A DNA stretch of 64,000 nt from Bdellovibrio bacteriovorus (GCF_002208115.1 NZ_CP020946.1:1736001-1800000); one strand, 5' to 3'; positions 41,917 through 51,545 are shown, counted from the first letter of the stretch. Notes: generated from the letters alone by a model not told the origin. Numbers and translations: made by a program.

Positions 41917-42217
41917 TGTGTCACCTTCGTGTCCTGCCGGCGCGCGAGCGTCCGGGTAGCTTGGCTCCAAACCAAGGGGAGTTCAAAGTAGTCGGACGGT
42001 TATAAGGGCTTTTGCATTTTAGCGCAAGGGGGCCTCGTCATTCCGGCCGGAAAACGAGGAGAAGTCTGTATGAATTGCCCGGTTTTGGGCATGATCGCCG
42101 TCAGGTTGGGCACAAATCCACCCAAGGAGGGTTTCAAGCGCCGAGGGCAGTGCGGCAAATGCTTGTAACCTGTGGGATTTCCCCGTAAAAAGAAGTTTTC
42201 AAAGGAAAGATTCCACA

Positions 42218-43825
42218 ATGCAAGTCACTCCTCAGATCCAAAAAGAAATTCAGCGTCGTCGGACGTTTGCCATCATCTCTCACCCGGATGCCGGGAAGAC
42301 CACGCTGACTGAAAAATTGCTTTATCACGGCGGCGTGATCCACGAAACCGGGGAAGTCAAAGGCAAGCAGGGGACCAAGGCCGTGACCTCCGACTGGATG
42401 GCCATGGAGCGTGAAAAAGGGATCTCCATCACATCGTCCGTGATGACTTTTGATTTCGATGGTTTGCGCGTGAACCTGCTGGATACACCGGGACACAAAG
42501 ACTTTTCCGAGGATACTTACCGCGTCTTGATGGCCGTGGAATCCGCCTGCATGCTGATTGACGTTGCCAAGGGCGTGGAAGAACGTACCAAAAAACTTTA
42601 CGAAGTCTGCCGCCTGCGCAATATTCCGATTTTCACATTTGTGAACAAACTGGATCGTGAAGGTAAAGATCCGCTGACGTTGATTGATGAAGTTGAAAAG
42701 ACTTTGAACATGCAATGTTATCCAGTGACGTGGCCTTTGGGCATCGGGCAGCGTTTCCGCGGTATTTACAACCGTCTGACCAAAGAAATCTGGATCTACG
42801 ATCAGCGCCGTGAGGAAGTGGAAGACTATAAGATCATTCCATTTGAAAAAGGCAAAGACGACAAAATCCTTTACGACTATCTGGACAAAGAATCCGCAGA
42901 TCAGGTTCTGGAAGAACTGGATCTGATCGAAGGAGCACTTCCTCCATTTGATGTGAATGACTTCCTGAATGGGACTATTTCTCCGGTGACGTTCGGTTCT
43001 GCAAAACAGAACTTCGGGGTGGATACATTCCTGCAGTTCTTCACCAAGTACGCTCCGGGTCCGCAGCCCCGTCATCTGAAAGACGGCAAGGACATGGATC
43101 CTTGTGATGCAAACTTCTCTGGTTTCGTATTTAAGATTCAGGCCAATATGGACAAGCGTCACCGTGATCGTATTGCCTTTATCCGTATTTGTTCCGGTAA
43201 GTTCGAGCGTGGCATGAAGGTGAAGCATTCCCGTCATGACAAAGAGCTAAGACTTTCTTACGCCAGCCAGTTCGTGGCGGCCGACAAAGAAACCGTGGAT
43301 GATGCTTACGCGGGCGATATCGTCGGGGTCGGTGACACCGGGAACTTTGCCATAGGGGATTGCGTTTACGCTTCCGGCAAAATCCATTTCGAAGACATTC
43401 CAAAGTTTGCGCCGGAATTGTTCGGCAAGCTTTCTGTGCGTGATGCTTTGAAACGTCAGAAGATGAACGAAGCCCTGAATCACCTGTCAGAAGAAGGCGC
43501 AATTCAGTTGTTCATTGACCCTATCATCGGACCTCAGGATCCTATCATCGGCGCGGTCGGGGAGCTTCAGTTCGAAGTTCTGATCCGTCGTTTGCAGGAT
43601 GAGTACAACCTGGAAGTGAAGTTGAGCCGTCTGCCATATGGTGTGGCCCGCTGGCCGCGCACGGAAGACGGAAAACCCGTCACGGACCTGAAGGGCGGCG
43701 CCAACATGTTCCGCGATTTGCAGGACAACCCGGTCGTTCTGGTAAACCAGGAATGGGATTTGAACTGGCTCAAGCGTGAAAACCCAACAGTGGAATTCCA
43801 CACCAGCATCTCGCGCGCCCGCTAG
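42218..43825 (+). CDS. prfC: Peptide chain release factor 3
   Basis: 535-residue translational GTPase that recycles RF1/RF2. G1 is SHPDAGKTTLTEKLL, G3 DTPGHKDFSEDT, G4 VNKLDREG; the segment EREKGISITSSVMTF is typical of RF3. Length matches E. coli RF3 (529). A ribosome site (AAGGAAAG) precedes the ATG. Long open frames on the opposite strand are shadows. It is followed after 33 bases by the ABC transporter genes, with no terminator in between. Confidence 0.96.
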   Translation: MQVTPQIQKEIQRRRTFAIISHPDAGKTTLTEKLLYHGGVIHETGEVKGKQGTKAVTSDWMAMEREKGISITSSVMTFDFDGLRVNLLDTPGHKDFSEDTYRVLMAVESACMLIDVAKGVEERTKKLYEVCRLRNIPIFTFVNKLDREGKDPLTLIDEVEKTLNMQCYPVTWPLGIGQRFRGIYNRLTKEIWIYDQRREEVEDYKIIPFEKGKDDKILYDYLDKESADQVLEELDLIEGALPPFDVNDFLNGTISPVTFGSAKQNFGVDTFLQFFTKYAPGPQPRHLKDGKDMDPCDANFSGFVFKIQANMDKRHRDRIAFIRICSGKFERGMKVKHSRHDKELRLSYASQFVAADKETVDDAYAGDIVGVGDTGNFAIGDCVYASGKIHFEDIPKFAPELFGKLSVRDALKRQKMNEALNHLSEEGAIQLFIDPIIGPQDPIIGAVGELQFEVLIRRLQDEYNLEVKLSRLPYGVARWPRTEDGKPVTDLKGGANMFRDLQDNPVVLVNQEWDLNWLKRENPTVEFHTSISRAR

Positions 43826-43858
43826 TGCAAAGTGCTGAAGCGGCGGAGGGTAAAAACT

Positions 43859-44776
43859 ATGAATTTGCCATTAGAGATTACCGATCTTAGAAAAACCTAC
43901 CGCGGCGGCACTGTCGAAGCGGTGAAGGGTATGACCTTTTCCGTAAAACCCGGCGAGATCTTCGGACTGCTGGGGCCGAACGGGGCGGGTAAGACCACGA
44001 TCATTTCAACCATCACGACGCTGGAAAAGCCCACGTCAGGGACGGTGAAAGTGTTCGGGGTGGATGTCTGCACAGATCCGATGTTCACCAAAAAACAAAT
44101 CGGCGTCGTTCACCAGGAAGTGATCACTTCCGGATTCTTCGACGTTGAAGAGATTCTGACTTTCCATTCCGGCTATTATGGTCTGCGCAAAAACAAAGAG
44201 CGCATCCACTTCCTGCTGGAAAAACTGTCGTTGTATGAACACCGCCACAAAAAAGTAAAACAGCTTTCCGGCGGGATGAAGCGGCGTTTGATGATCGCAA
44301 AGGCCCTGGTTCACAATCCAAAGCTGTTGCTTTTGGATGAGCCCACGGCCGGGGTCGACATTCGTCTGCGTGAAGATCTGTGGAAGTTCGTTCAGGAACT
44401 TCGGGGCGAAGGCATGTCGATTCTGCTGACGACTCACTATTTGGAAGAAGCGCAACAGCTCTGCGACCGGGTGGGTATTATCAATCTGGGTTCACTGGTT
44501 GTTTTGGGTGACACCAAAGCTATCATCCGTGAATACACCCATAAAAAAATCCGTGTTCTTCTGACTGAAAAGCATTTGATCCAGTCGGAGTATCTGACGG
44601 AAGTGGACGGCAAAGAATACAGTTTCGTCGTCCCTCAGAATAAGACTCTGGGTGAGTTCCTGAACGAGGTCCACATTCCGACAGGGCTTATTGCAGACGT
44701 TCAGATCGAAGAAGGCAGTTTGGAAGACGCTTTCCTGAAGCTTGTTGCCAAGAAAGAATCGCAGGTGTCTCTATGA
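43859..44776 (+). CDS. ABC transporter ATP-binding protein (ABC-2 exporter)
   Basis: 305-residue ATPase. Walker A GPNGAGKTTII, signature LSGGMKRRLMIAKAL, Walker B LLLLDEPTAGVD, H-loop TTHYLEE. The C-terminal 80 residues form the extension common to drug/polysaccharide ABC-2 exporters. Start at the ATG with CGGAGGG upstream. Overlaps the permease by ATGA. Similar pairs (NodIJ, DrrAB type) export lipophilic compounds or glycans; substrate unknown. Confidence 0.92.
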   Translation: MNLPLEITDLRKTYRGGTVEAVKGMTFSVKPGEIFGLLGPNGAGKTTIISTITTLEKPTSGTVKVFGVDVCTDPMFTKKQIGVVHQEVITSGFFDVEEILTFHSGYYGLRKNKERIHFLLEKLSLYEHRHKKVKQLSGGMKRRLMIAKALVHNPKLLLLDEPTAGVDIRLREDLWKFVQELRGEGMSILLTTHYLEEAQQLCDRVGIINLGSLVVLGDTKAIIREYTHKKIRVLLTEKHLIQSEYLTEVDGKEYSFVVPQNKTLGEFLNEVHIPTGLIADVQIEEGSLEDAFLKLVAKKESQVSL

Positions 44777-45546
44777 CCGGTTTTGTGACTATTTTCCAGC
44801 GCGAAATTGCGCGGTTCCTGAAGGTTTTGGTGCAGACGGTGGTGACGCCGTTCATCTCGTCTTTCCTGTATCTTTTGATCTTTGGTGTGTCTTTGGGTGA
44901 ACAAATGGCCTCGCATCAGGGTGTGAGCTATCTTAGCTTCCTGATCCCGGGTCTGATGATGATGGGTATTATCAACAATGCCTTTCAGAACTCATCCTCT
45001 TCGATTGTGTCGGCCAAGTTTTCCGGCGACCTTGAGGATCTGCGTGTGGCGCCGGTGACTGATCAGGAGATCATCTGGGCCATGAGTCTGGCCGCCTTGG
45101 TTCGCGGCAGTATCGTGGCGGTGATTACTTATATCGTGGGTTCTTTGTTCTTGTACTACCAAAATGGCACCTGGCTGGTGATTGCTCACCCGGTGGCGGC
45201 ACTGTTCTTTGTGGTCCTGGCGGGTTTGATCTTTGGAATGATCGGTATCAGCATTGCCTTTTGGGCCAACACCTTTGATCAATTGTCGGCTTTTTCCGCC
45301 TTCATTCTGCTTCCGCTGACTTATCTGGGAGGGGTGTTTTTGTCGATCGAACATTTGCATCCGTTCTGGCAGGCGGTTTCCAAGGCCAATCCGCTCCTGT
45401 ATCTGATTAACGGCCTTCGTTATGGAATTCTGGGTGTCAGCGATGTGAATGTGTGGACGGCTGCTTTGATCTCGCTGGTGGGGATCGGTGTGTTCTATAC
45501 GGTTGCCCGGATTTCTTTGCGCAAAGGCTCGTTCCAGCGCTGGTAG
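44773..45546 (+). CDS. ABC-2 type permease
   Basis: 257-residue integral membrane partner of the preceding ATPase with six helices: FLKVLVQTVVTPFISSFLYLLIFG, ISFLIPGLMMMGIINNAF and so on, and the ABC-2 signature region LPLTYLGGVFLSIEHLHPFWQAVSKANPLLYLINGLRYG near the C terminus. Coupled to the ATPase gene by a four-base overlap. Confidence 0.92.
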   Translation: MTGFVTIFQREIARFLKVLVQTVVTPFISSFLYLLIFGVSLGEQMASHQGVSYLSFLIPGLMMMGIINNAFQNSSSSIVSAKFSGDLEDLRVAPVTDQEIIWAMSLAALVRGSIVAVITYIVGSLFLYYQNGTWLVIAHPVAALFFVVLAGLIFGMIGISIAFWANTFDQLSAFSAFILLPLTYLGGVFLSIEHLHPFWQAVSKANPLLYLINGLRYGILGVSDVNVWTAALISLVGIGVFYTVARISLRKGSFQRW

Positions 45547-45552
45547 GTGTTT

Positions 45553-45807
45553 ATGAAGCCGTTTAAAGTGCACGACAAAGTTCAATGGCAGTGGCTTGGA
45601 AGAGCCATTGTCGGCACGGTCGAAGAGGTGTATCTGGAGTCGGTGACCCGAATCATCAAAGGGAAAAGCATCACCCGGCATGGCAGCCCCGAAAAGCCCG
45701 CCTATCTGGTTAAATCCGAAGCCGGCAACGAAGCCCTGAAGCTGCATACAGAACTTCAGCCACATAAGAAATCCAAGAGTCCGTTCAAGATCTTTTCAGA
45801 CGAATAA
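45553..45807 (+). CDS. DUF2945-type (HVA1 Tudor-like) protein
   Basis: 84-residue protein. The pattern FKVHDKVQWQWLGRAIVGTV, then HGSPEKPAYLVKSEAGNEAL, is that of the DUF2945/HVA1 Tudor-like fold, a small beta barrel of unknown role, often with a K-x-D-x-V-x-W start and conserved P-x-Y. Six bases after the ABC permease stop, so co-transcribed, followed by a terminator. Confidence 0.78.
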   Translation: MKPFKVHDKVQWQWLGRAIVGTVEEVYLESVTRIIKGKSITRHGSPEKPAYLVKSEAGNEALKLHTELQPHKKSKSPFKIFSDE

Positions 45808-45829
45808 CAGACCCCGGAAACTTTATAAA

Positions 45830-45860
45830 GGCCCTGATTATGAGTCAGGGCCTTTGTTTT
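45830..45860 (+). terminator. Intrinsic terminator of the prfC-ABC operon
   Basis: GGCCCTGA and TCAGGGCC pair around a seven-base loop, followed by TTTGTTTTTTTT. It ends the plus-strand transcript and lies next to the 3' end of the convergent secreted gene. Confidence 0.9.
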
Positions 45861-45862
45861 TT

Positions 45863-46366
45863 TTAGTGAGGGTACACACCTTCACATGTTGGGAACGTGA
45901 AACGCTTCCAGAAAGACTGGTCAGCTTCGCCACGAGTGATGATCACTTGCGTGTCGATAGTGCGAGGGACCGTCACGATTTTTGAACCAAAGCGCGTGCA
46001 CTCTGGAGTTTGATCGCCGTTTGCTGGAGTGAACTCTTCACACACGGGCTGTTCGTAGCTGCGGGAAACTGCCAAAGTTGTAGTTTCATAGCGTGCGCAA
46101 ACCCACTCAGTGTAGCCACCTTGCTCGCTGTTGGGATTGCCGACCTGGCGAGGCACCAGTTCCGCACATTCGCGGGTTGGCGTGATGGAGCGGATTTCAG
46201 TGTCAGTCATGCAGGCATTTTCAAGCTTGATGCCGCCCAAGGCATATCCGTGGGTCACAACCGCGTGACGGGACGCAAAGATTTCAGACCAGGAACTGCC
46301 CTGGTGAACTGCGTGAGCGCTGACAGAAACCAGAAGTGCGGCCATTGTGAATAGAACCTTTTTCAT
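45863..46366 (-). CDS. Secreted Cys-rich protein, unknown
   Basis: 167-residue exported protein with a signal peptide ending at AHA (residue about 19). The mature protein has six Cys spread through it (ACMTD, ECAEL, VCARYE, VCEEF, ECTRF, TCEGV), suggesting disulphide bonds. No family is recognised. It lies 27 bases downstream of another small exported gene on the same strand, possibly an operon. Confidence 0.75.
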   Translation of the reverse strand: MKKVLFTMAALLVSVSAHAVHQGSSWSEIFASRHAVVTHGYALGGIKLENACMTDTEIRSITPTRECAELVPRQVGNPNSEQGGYTEWVCARYETTTLAVSRSYEQPVCEEFTPANGDQTPECTRFGSKIVTVPRTIDTQVIITRGEADQSFWKRFTFPTCEGVYPH

Positions 46367-46393
46367 TGGAACTCCTTACCAAAATTGGTGTGG

Positions 46394-46789
46394 TTATTGT
46401 TTGTTTCGCAAAAGGAGCAAAACACTCCAAAAGCGCACGACAAAACCTATTAAGAAACTCGTGGAACGGTCTAAATACAAAAATGTAATTGGCAACTGAC
46501 ACGAAAAAACCGTGGCTTTCCGTGTGTATCCACAGAATTCCAACAAAAAAACCATTTCAAACGTGTAGAGGCTGAAGTTCAAGGAATCAAATTCACGGAA
46601 ACGTTTCTTTTCGTCTTCCATGCGTTGTGCTTCCAGTTTTTCCAAAATGGAGTTTTCAGTTTGAACTTCCATTTGTTTGCGGGCGTCGCGAAGACCTTCC
46701 ATTGTCGTAGAGTGAGTCGTTCTTAGTCCTGTCTGCGCATTTGCGATTGCAGCAGTCCCCAATACAGAAACAAGTACAATTTTTTTCAT
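46394..46789 (-). CDS. Small exported protein, C-terminal part doubtful
   Basis: 131-residue reading frame: signal peptide (cleavage after ANA, residue about 18), then a charged helical segment with probable coiled coil (MEVQTENSILEKLEAQRMED). After about residue 70 the composition changes abruptly to hydrophobic, aromatic and AT-rich codons (FLLEFCGYTRKATVF), unlike the first half. This may be a genuine membrane tail, or the result of a frameshift that removed the original C terminus. Not recognised. Confidence 0.5.
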   Translation of the reverse strand: MKKIVLVSVLGTAAIANAQTGLRTTHSTTMEGLRDARKQMEVQTENSILEKLEAQRMEDEKKRFREFDSLNFSLYTFEMVFLLEFCGYTRKATVFSCQLPITFLYLDRSTSFLIGFVVRFWSVLLLLRNKQ

Positions 46790-46979
46790 AAAAGTGCCCC
46801 TTTGCGAACTCTCATACACACAAAGCATGGAGAAAGAATGGATTGACGCTCTGCCGGAGTATATTATTCCCAGTGTGAAAAGGTGCCCGGCAACCCGCAC
46901 TCGGGGCGCAGTGCGTTAAGTGTGGTTCTTTGTCATTCCGTCCGACTTGTTATAAAGAAAGATCCTTCAGGAGTTTCAC

Positions 46980-48311
46980 ATGTTTGAGAATTTATCAGAT
47001 AAAATCATGACAAGCCTTAAAAAGGTCCGCGGTCAGCACAAGATCAGCGAAGCCAATATTGAGGAAGTGATCAAGGAAATCCGTCTGAGCCTTCTTGAAG
47101 CCGACGTGAACTTCAAAGTGGTGAAAACCTTTATCGACAAGGTGAAGGAAAAAGCCCTGGGTCAGGAAGTTCTGACCAACGTCAATCCCGGCCAGATGTT
47201 CGTAAAGATCGTCCATGACGAACTGGTGAACGTTCTTGGCGGCGGTGCGGTTGATATTAATGTCCGTGAAAATCCCAGCGTGATCTTTATGGTGGGCTTG
47301 CAGGGGGCGGGTAAAACCACTTCTGCAGCGAAACTGTCTCTGTATATCCGTCAGAAGCTGAATAAAAAACCGGGTTTGGTTCCCGCCGACATCTATCGTC
47401 CGGCGGCGATCGACCAGTTGCAGGTTCTGGGTAAGCAAAACAACATCCCGACTTTCCCGACCCAAGTGGGCATGAAGCCGGAAGAAATTCTGGAAAAAGC
47501 AAAACAATGGGCCCGCGACAATATGGTCGAGGTGGTCATCGTCGATACAGCAGGACGCCTGCAGATCGATGAAGACTTGATGGGTGAGCTGGGGCGTTTG
47601 AAAGAGATCTGGACTCCACAGGAAATCCTGCTGGTGGCCGACGCGATGCTGGGTCAGCAGTCCGTGAACGTGGCTGAGGGGTTCCATAAGCGCCTGAATC
47701 TGACGGGCCTGGTTCTGACCAAGGTGGACGGGGATGCGCGCGGTGGTGCGGCCTTGTCGATCCGTGAAGTGACCGGCATTCCAATCAAGTTCCTGGGGGT
47801 TGGTGAAAAAGTCACCGCTCTGGAAGTCTTCCACCCGGACCGTCTGGCCGGCCGTATCCTGGATATGGGCGACGTGCTGTCGCTGGTTGAAAAAGCCCAG
47901 GAAGTCATTGATGAAAAGTCTGCGCGTGATTCCGCCAAGAAACTCATGAAGAATGAGTTCACTCTGGAGGATTTCCTGACTCAGATTCAGCAGCTCAAGA
48001 AAATGGGCGGCTTTGAAAGTATTTTGAAATTTTTACCGGGCATGGGGGAGCTCAGCAAACAGCTGAAGAATATGACCCCTCCGGATGCAGAAATGAAAAA
48101 GATTGAAGCGATCATTCGCTCCATGACCTATCAGGAACGTCATAACCATAAGATTTTAAACGCTTCGCGTCGTCAAAGGATTGCGAAGGGGAGCGGGACT
48201 CAAGTTCAGGACGTGAACAAGCTTATAAAGCAGTTTGAGGATGCAAAAAAGATGATGGGCGGTATGATGAAAATGGGTATGGGCCGGGGCGGAATGAAGT
48301 TTCCATTTTAG
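46980..48311 (+). CDS. ffh: Signal recognition particle protein Ffh
   Basis: 443-residue SRP54-type GTPase that targets nascent inner-membrane proteins to FtsY. N domain (about 1-85), G domain with G1 GLQGAGKTTSAAKL, DTAGRL and TKVDGDARGG, and a Met-rich M domain ending in MGMGRGGMKF for SRP RNA and signal-sequence binding. CAGGAG precedes the ATG. It heads the conserved ribosome/tRNA modification cluster. Confidence 0.97.
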   Translation: MFENLSDKIMTSLKKVRGQHKISEANIEEVIKEIRLSLLEADVNFKVVKTFIDKVKEKALGQEVLTNVNPGQMFVKIVHDELVNVLGGGAVDINVRENPSVIFMVGLQGAGKTTSAAKLSLYIRQKLNKKPGLVPADIYRPAAIDQLQVLGKQNNIPTFPTQVGMKPEEILEKAKQWARDNMVEVVIVDTAGRLQIDEDLMGELGRLKEIWTPQEILLVADAMLGQQSVNVAEGFHKRLNLTGLVLTKVDGDARGGAALSIREVTGIPIKFLGVGEKVTALEVFHPDRLAGRILDMGDVLSLVEKAQEVIDEKSARDSAKKLMKNEFTLEDFLTQIQQLKKMGGFESILKFLPGMGELSKQLKNMTPPDAEMKKIEAIIRSMTYQERHNHKILNASRRQRIAKGSGTQVQDVNKLIKQFEDAKKMMGGMMKMGMGRGGMKFPF

Positions 48312-48331
48312 GGCTTGATATTTAACCACGA

Positions 48332-48349
48332 TCCAAGTACAAACTTGGA
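48332..48349 (+). promoter_or_regulatory. Hairpin between ffh and rpsP
   Basis: TCCAAGT-ACAA-ACTTGGA, a seven-pair stem with four-base loop, 31 bases before rpsP and followed by a short T-rich stretch. It may be a weak attenuator or a leader structure for the ribosomal protein operon. Confidence 0.5.
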
Positions 48350-48379
48350 CTTACTGTTTTTGATACATGAGGTTTAGAA

Positions 48380-48628
48380 ATGGCAGTTGTAATTCGTTTG
48401 GCTCGTATGGGCGCTAAGCATGAACCTAAATACCGCGTTACTGTAGCGGATTCCCGTCGTTATGTGACTGGTAAATTCCTTGATATTCTTGGAACTTACA
48501 TTCCATCTCCAAAAGGTAACGACAAAAAGATTGAGCTTGATCTGGCTAAAGTTGAAGAGTGGATCAAAAAAGGTGCTCAACCTACAGATCGCGTAAAACA
48601 CGTGATCAAATTGGCTCAAGCTAAATAA
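48380..48628 (+). CDS. rpsP: 30S ribosomal protein S16
   Basis: 82-residue small-subunit protein. MAVVIRLARMGAKHEPKYRVTVADSRR and the KVEEWIKKGAQPTDRVK helix are typical of S16. It uses a codon set of a highly expressed gene. Second gene of the ffh to yraN cluster. Confidence 0.97.
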   Translation: MAVVIRLARMGAKHEPKYRVTVADSRRYVTGKFLDILGTYIPSPKGNDKKIELDLAKVEEWIKKGAQPTDRVKHVIKLAQAK

Positions 48629-48692
48629 GTTGTTGGCTTCCTACTTGGTTTTGCTAAACTAGATCAGGTAGGTACTATCTGTGGGGGTAAAT

Positions 48693-48932
48693 ATGGATAG
48701 CTTGAAAGACCTCGTTGAGTTCATGGCGAAGTCCCTGGTGGACAAACCTGAAAATGTCGAAGTTGATGAAATCCCTGGTCAGCAAACCACACTTCTTGCT
48801 TTGAAGGTTGATAAAGAAGACCTTGGTAAAGTGATTGGTAAGCAAGGTAAAACTGCTGCTGCAATGAGAACTATCATCCGCGCAGCTGGTACTAAGCTTA
48901 ACAAACGTTATCACTTGGATATCGTAGAGTAG
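48693..48932 (+). CDS. khpA: KH-domain RNA-binding protein KhpA
   Basis: 79-residue type II KH protein with the RNA-contacting GxxG loop in KVIGKQGKTAAAMRTIIRAAG. KhpA pairs with KhpB/Jag in many bacteria to bind many mRNAs and is frequently encoded between rpsP and rimM, as here. Start is the ATG at 48693 with GGGGGTAA upstream; a GTG four codons earlier is possible. Confidence 0.93.
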   Translation: MDSLKDLVEFMAKSLVDKPENVEVDEIPGQQTTLLALKVDKEDLGKVIGKQGKTAAAMRTIIRAAGTKLNKRYHLDIVE

Positions 48933-48967
48933 TTTGGTTTAAGTAAATTTAGAGTTAATTCTCATGG

Positions 48968-49003
48968 AAGGGGTTACCAAATAGGTGACCCCTTTCTTAT
49001 TTG
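48968..49003 (+). terminator. Intrinsic terminator between khpA and rimM
   Basis: AAGGGGTTACC and GGTGACCCCTT form an 11-pair stem (one G-T) with an AAATA loop, followed by TCTTATTT. It should reduce read-through from the highly expressed rpsP-khpA part into rimM-trmD. Confidence 0.75.
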
Positions 49004-49043
49004 TGCTGGCGGACTTACAGTTTCGCCTCACTGGAGTCGTAAA

Positions 49044-49562
49044 ATGAAATTGGTTGGAAAAATCCGCGAAGCTCACGGCCTTAAAGGAGACCTTTATGTT
49101 CTGGTCTTCTCTGGTGAAATTGCCTGGGCAAAACGTATGAAAACCTTCGGCCTTAAGGCGAAGGATTCAGACGAAATCAAAACTTTCACAGTGGAACGCA
49201 CCAAGCCCTTCAAGAAAGGTCTGATCGTGAAAGCTGCTGAAGTGGCTGACCGTACAGCGGCCGAAGGTCTGGAGCACATGGAATTCTTCATCGACGATGA
49301 GCTGATGGTGTCCAAGCCGGGCGAAACCATCTTCCTGTCCGAGATTAAAAACTTCAAGTTGAAGAATCCAGAACAGACAGTACTGGGTGAAATCGTTGGT
49401 TTTTCCTCCAACGGTGTTCAGGATCTGCTGGTGGTTGAAACGGCTGACGGCAAGACCGCTGAAATCCCGTTCGTGGATGCTTTCATCAAAAAAATCGATT
49501 TCAAACATCAGGCTGTCGTGATGGATTTGCCTGAAGGGCTTCTTGATATCGAAAATGCTTAA
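49044..49562 (+). CDS. rimM: Ribosome maturation factor RimM
   Basis: 172-residue 16S rRNA processing factor. The N-terminal RimM barrel is clear ([19 protein letters not shown]), followed by a PRC-like domain ([17 protein letters not shown] and [10 protein letters not shown]). It overlaps trmD by eight bases, so the two are translationally coupled, as in many bacteria. Confidence 0.93.
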   Translation: MKLVGKIREAHGLKGDLYVLVFSGEIAWAKRMKTFGLKAKDSDEIKTFTVERTKPFKKGLIVKAAEVADRTAAEGLEHMEFFIDDELMVSKPGETIFLSEIKNFKLKNPEQTVLGEIVGFSSNGVQDLLVVETADGKTAEIPFVDAFIKKIDFKHQAVVMDLPEGLLDIENA

Positions 49563-50382
49563 AATCGATGTGATCACTCTTTTTCCTGAGATGATCCAGG
49601 GCGCGGTTTCTCACGGCGTCCTGGGGCAGGCATTAAAGGGTGATCTTTTGTCGGTGCAGGCGCACACTCCGCGCGAATTTGCCACCGACAAGCACCGCAC
49701 GGTCGATGATCGCCCCTTTGGCGGTGGTGACGGCATGATCATGCTGTCTGAGACTCTCGAAAAGTCCCTTCAAAAAGTGCAACATAAGAATTCCAAAATC
49801 ATCTATTTGTCTCCGCAGGGCTCGGTGCTTACGGATGACAAAGCCCGGGAGTTGTCCCAGGCGGAACATCTGGTTCTGGTCTGTGGTCGCTATGGCGGCA
49901 TCGATCAGCGAATCATCAACAGCTATGTCGATGAAGAGATTTCGATCGGGGATTATGTGCTTTCGGGCGGGGAGCTGGGAGCCCTGGTGGTGATCGATGC
50001 ACTTTCTCGCTTCATTCCTGGTGTTCTGGGGCATGCGGATTCGGCGGACAAAGACAGTTTCTCTGAAGGGCTGCTGGAGCATCCCAATTTCACCCGTCCT
50101 CGCGAGTACTTAGGACAGGATGTTCCCGAAGTTCTTTTGAGCGGCAATCACAAGCTGATCGCGGACTGGAAAAAGAAAGTGTCAGCGCTGGTGACCCTGA
50201 AAAAACGCCCGGATCTGTTCATAATCTATCTGGCGGAAGAACGGGAAAAGTACCGCGCTTTGAAAAAGAAAAAAACCGCAGAGCCCCTGAAGGAGCTCTT
50301 TAAGTTCTGGCAGCAACTATCCCCTCAGGATCGCGAAGTTTTGGGTCTTGAGGATTTGAATGAGGAAAGCTTCAATGGCTGA
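49555..50382 (+). CDS. trmD: tRNA (guanine-37-N1)-methyltransferase TrmD
   Basis: 275-residue SPOUT-fold enzyme methylating G37 of tRNAs. Diagnostic: [40 protein letters not shown] and the knotted [16 protein letters not shown]. The C-terminal helical domain is about 30 residues longer than usual and Lys-rich (KKKKTAEP). Starts at the ATG within the rimM end; a GTG-type or upstream start is not needed. Confidence 0.95.
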   Translation: MLKIDVITLFPEMIQGAVSHGVLGQALKGDLLSVQAHTPREFATDKHRTVDDRPFGGGDGMIMLSETLEKSLQKVQHKNSKIIYLSPQGSVLTDDKARELSQAEHLVLVCGRYGGIDQRIINSYVDEEISIGDYVLSGGELGALVVIDALSRFIPGVLGHADSADKDSFSEGLLEHPNFTRPREYLGQDVPEVLLSGNHKLIADWKKKVSALVTLKKRPDLFIIYLAEEREKYRALKKKKTAEPLKELFKFWQQLSPQDREVLGLEDLNEESFNG

Positions 50383-50959
50383 AGAAACACCTTACGTGCC
50401 CCGTCTGGCAATTGGACTGGTTCATTATCCGGTCCGCGACAGCAAACAAAAGACGGTGGCCACCAACATCACCAATTTTGATATTCATGACATCGCCCGG
50501 GCGGCGACCGTTTTCGGAGTGGAAAAATATTACATTATCCATCCCATGAAAGAGCAGCTCATGTTTGTGGACCGCGTGCTGGATCACTGGCGCACCGGTC
50601 AGGGGTCGAAGTTCAACCCCATGAGAAAGACCGCCCTGGGGAACGTAAAAGCCGTTGAGAGCGTTGAAAAGGCCTTTGAGGACTGGAATGTCCCGGAGGC
50701 GCTGACGATCGCGACAACGGCCCGTACGGAGTGGGCAAAGCACAAGTACTCGTTTGCCGAGCTGCGCAATGAAATGCATGTGGCCAAAAAGCCAGTTTTT
50801 ATGCTATTTGGTACGGGCTTCGGTCTGACGGAAGACCTCATCAGATCCTCTTCAGGGGTTCTGGAGAGCATTAGGGGTGCTCCCCCCAAAGATTATCGGC
50901 ATCTTTCAGTAAGATCTGCCGTAAGTATCTGTCTTGACCGTGTCATGGGTCCATGGTAG
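50375..50959 (+). CDS. SPOUT-type RNA methyltransferase (Methyltrn_RNA_4 family)
   Basis: 194-residue predicted SAM-dependent RNA methyltransferase of the SPOUT clan. Segments: [13 protein letters not shown] at the N terminus, [37 protein letters not shown], and a closing knotted [17 protein letters not shown]. The family is of unknown target and is usually found, as here, near trmD and rplS. Start is the ATG after GAGGAAAGC, overlapping trmD by eight bases. Confidence 0.85.
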   Translation: MAEETPYVPRLAIGLVHYPVRDSKQKTVATNITNFDIHDIARAATVFGVEKYYIIHPMKEQLMFVDRVLDHWRTGQGSKFNPMRKTALGNVKAVESVEKAFEDWNVPEALTIATTARTEWAKHKYSFAELRNEMHVAKKPVFMLFGTGFGLTEDLIRSSSGVLESIRGAPPKDYRHLSVRSAVSICLDRVMGPW

Positions 50960-51009
50960 ACCCTTGTTTTACTTTTTGTGAAAATTGACTGCTATAAGGA
51001 TTTTAAGCA

Positions 51010-51381
51010 ATGGCTAAAGAAACAAACCTCGTTCGTCGCGTTAGTGTTAAAGCTGCTAACAAAAACATCCAATCCTTCAACTCTGGTGACACTGTTAACG
51101 TATTCGTTAAAGTTAAAGAGGGTGAGAAAGAGCGTGTTCAGCTTTACAAAGGTATCGTAACTAAGATCCAAGGATCTGGTGCTGCGAAGTCTTTCACAGT
51201 TCGTAAAATGTCCGCTGGTGTTGGCGTGGAAAGAACTTTCCCGTTCGCATCTCCAGCTTTGGATAAAGTTGAGATCGTAAACATGGGTAAAGTACGTCGT
51301 TCTAAACTGTACTACCTGCGTGATCTTAAAGGTAAAGCAGCTAAGATTGAATCTGAGCTGGTTTCCTCCAAAGCAGAATAG
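51010..51381 (+). CDS. rplS: 50S ribosomal protein L19
   Basis: 123-residue protein. [43 protein letters not shown] and [17 protein letters not shown] are typical L19 segments. Biased codon use fits high expression. A strong terminator follows. Confidence 0.97.
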   Translation: MAKETNLVRRVSVKAANKNIQSFNSGDTVNVFVKVKEGEKERVQLYKGIVTKIQGSGAAKSFTVRKMSAGVGVERTFPFASPALDKVEIVNMGKVRRSKLYYLRDLKGKAAKIESELVSSKAE

Positions 51382-51412
51382 TTTTTTAAAAACTAAATAC
51401 AGCTTTATGCAA

Positions 51413-51450
51413 AGACCTGGGATTTTACGATTCCGGGTCTTTTGTTTTTT
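51413..51450 (+). terminator. Intrinsic terminator after rplS
   Basis: AGACCTGG and CCGGGTCT pair (one G-T) with an internal ATTTTACGATT loop, followed by TTTGTTTTTT. It closes the ribosomal part of the cluster. Confidence 0.88.
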
Positions 51451-51545
51451 CTGAACAATGGCAGCGTCTGACGCACTCAAATCTTGAGTGACCTGTCTTG
51501 CCTTCTTCCACTATCATCGCAGGCCTTAAGCATCGAGGCATCCGC

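Noticed and set aside
42134..43237. 367-codon frame opposite RF3
   Set aside because: Antisense shadow of prfC; residue composition is biased to His/Phe/Val as expected from a reverse frame.
46920..46980. Sigma-70 promoter for ffh
   Set aside because: A TTGTCA and a TATAAA are present but only 15 bases apart, or 17 with a poor -10; not clear enough to call.
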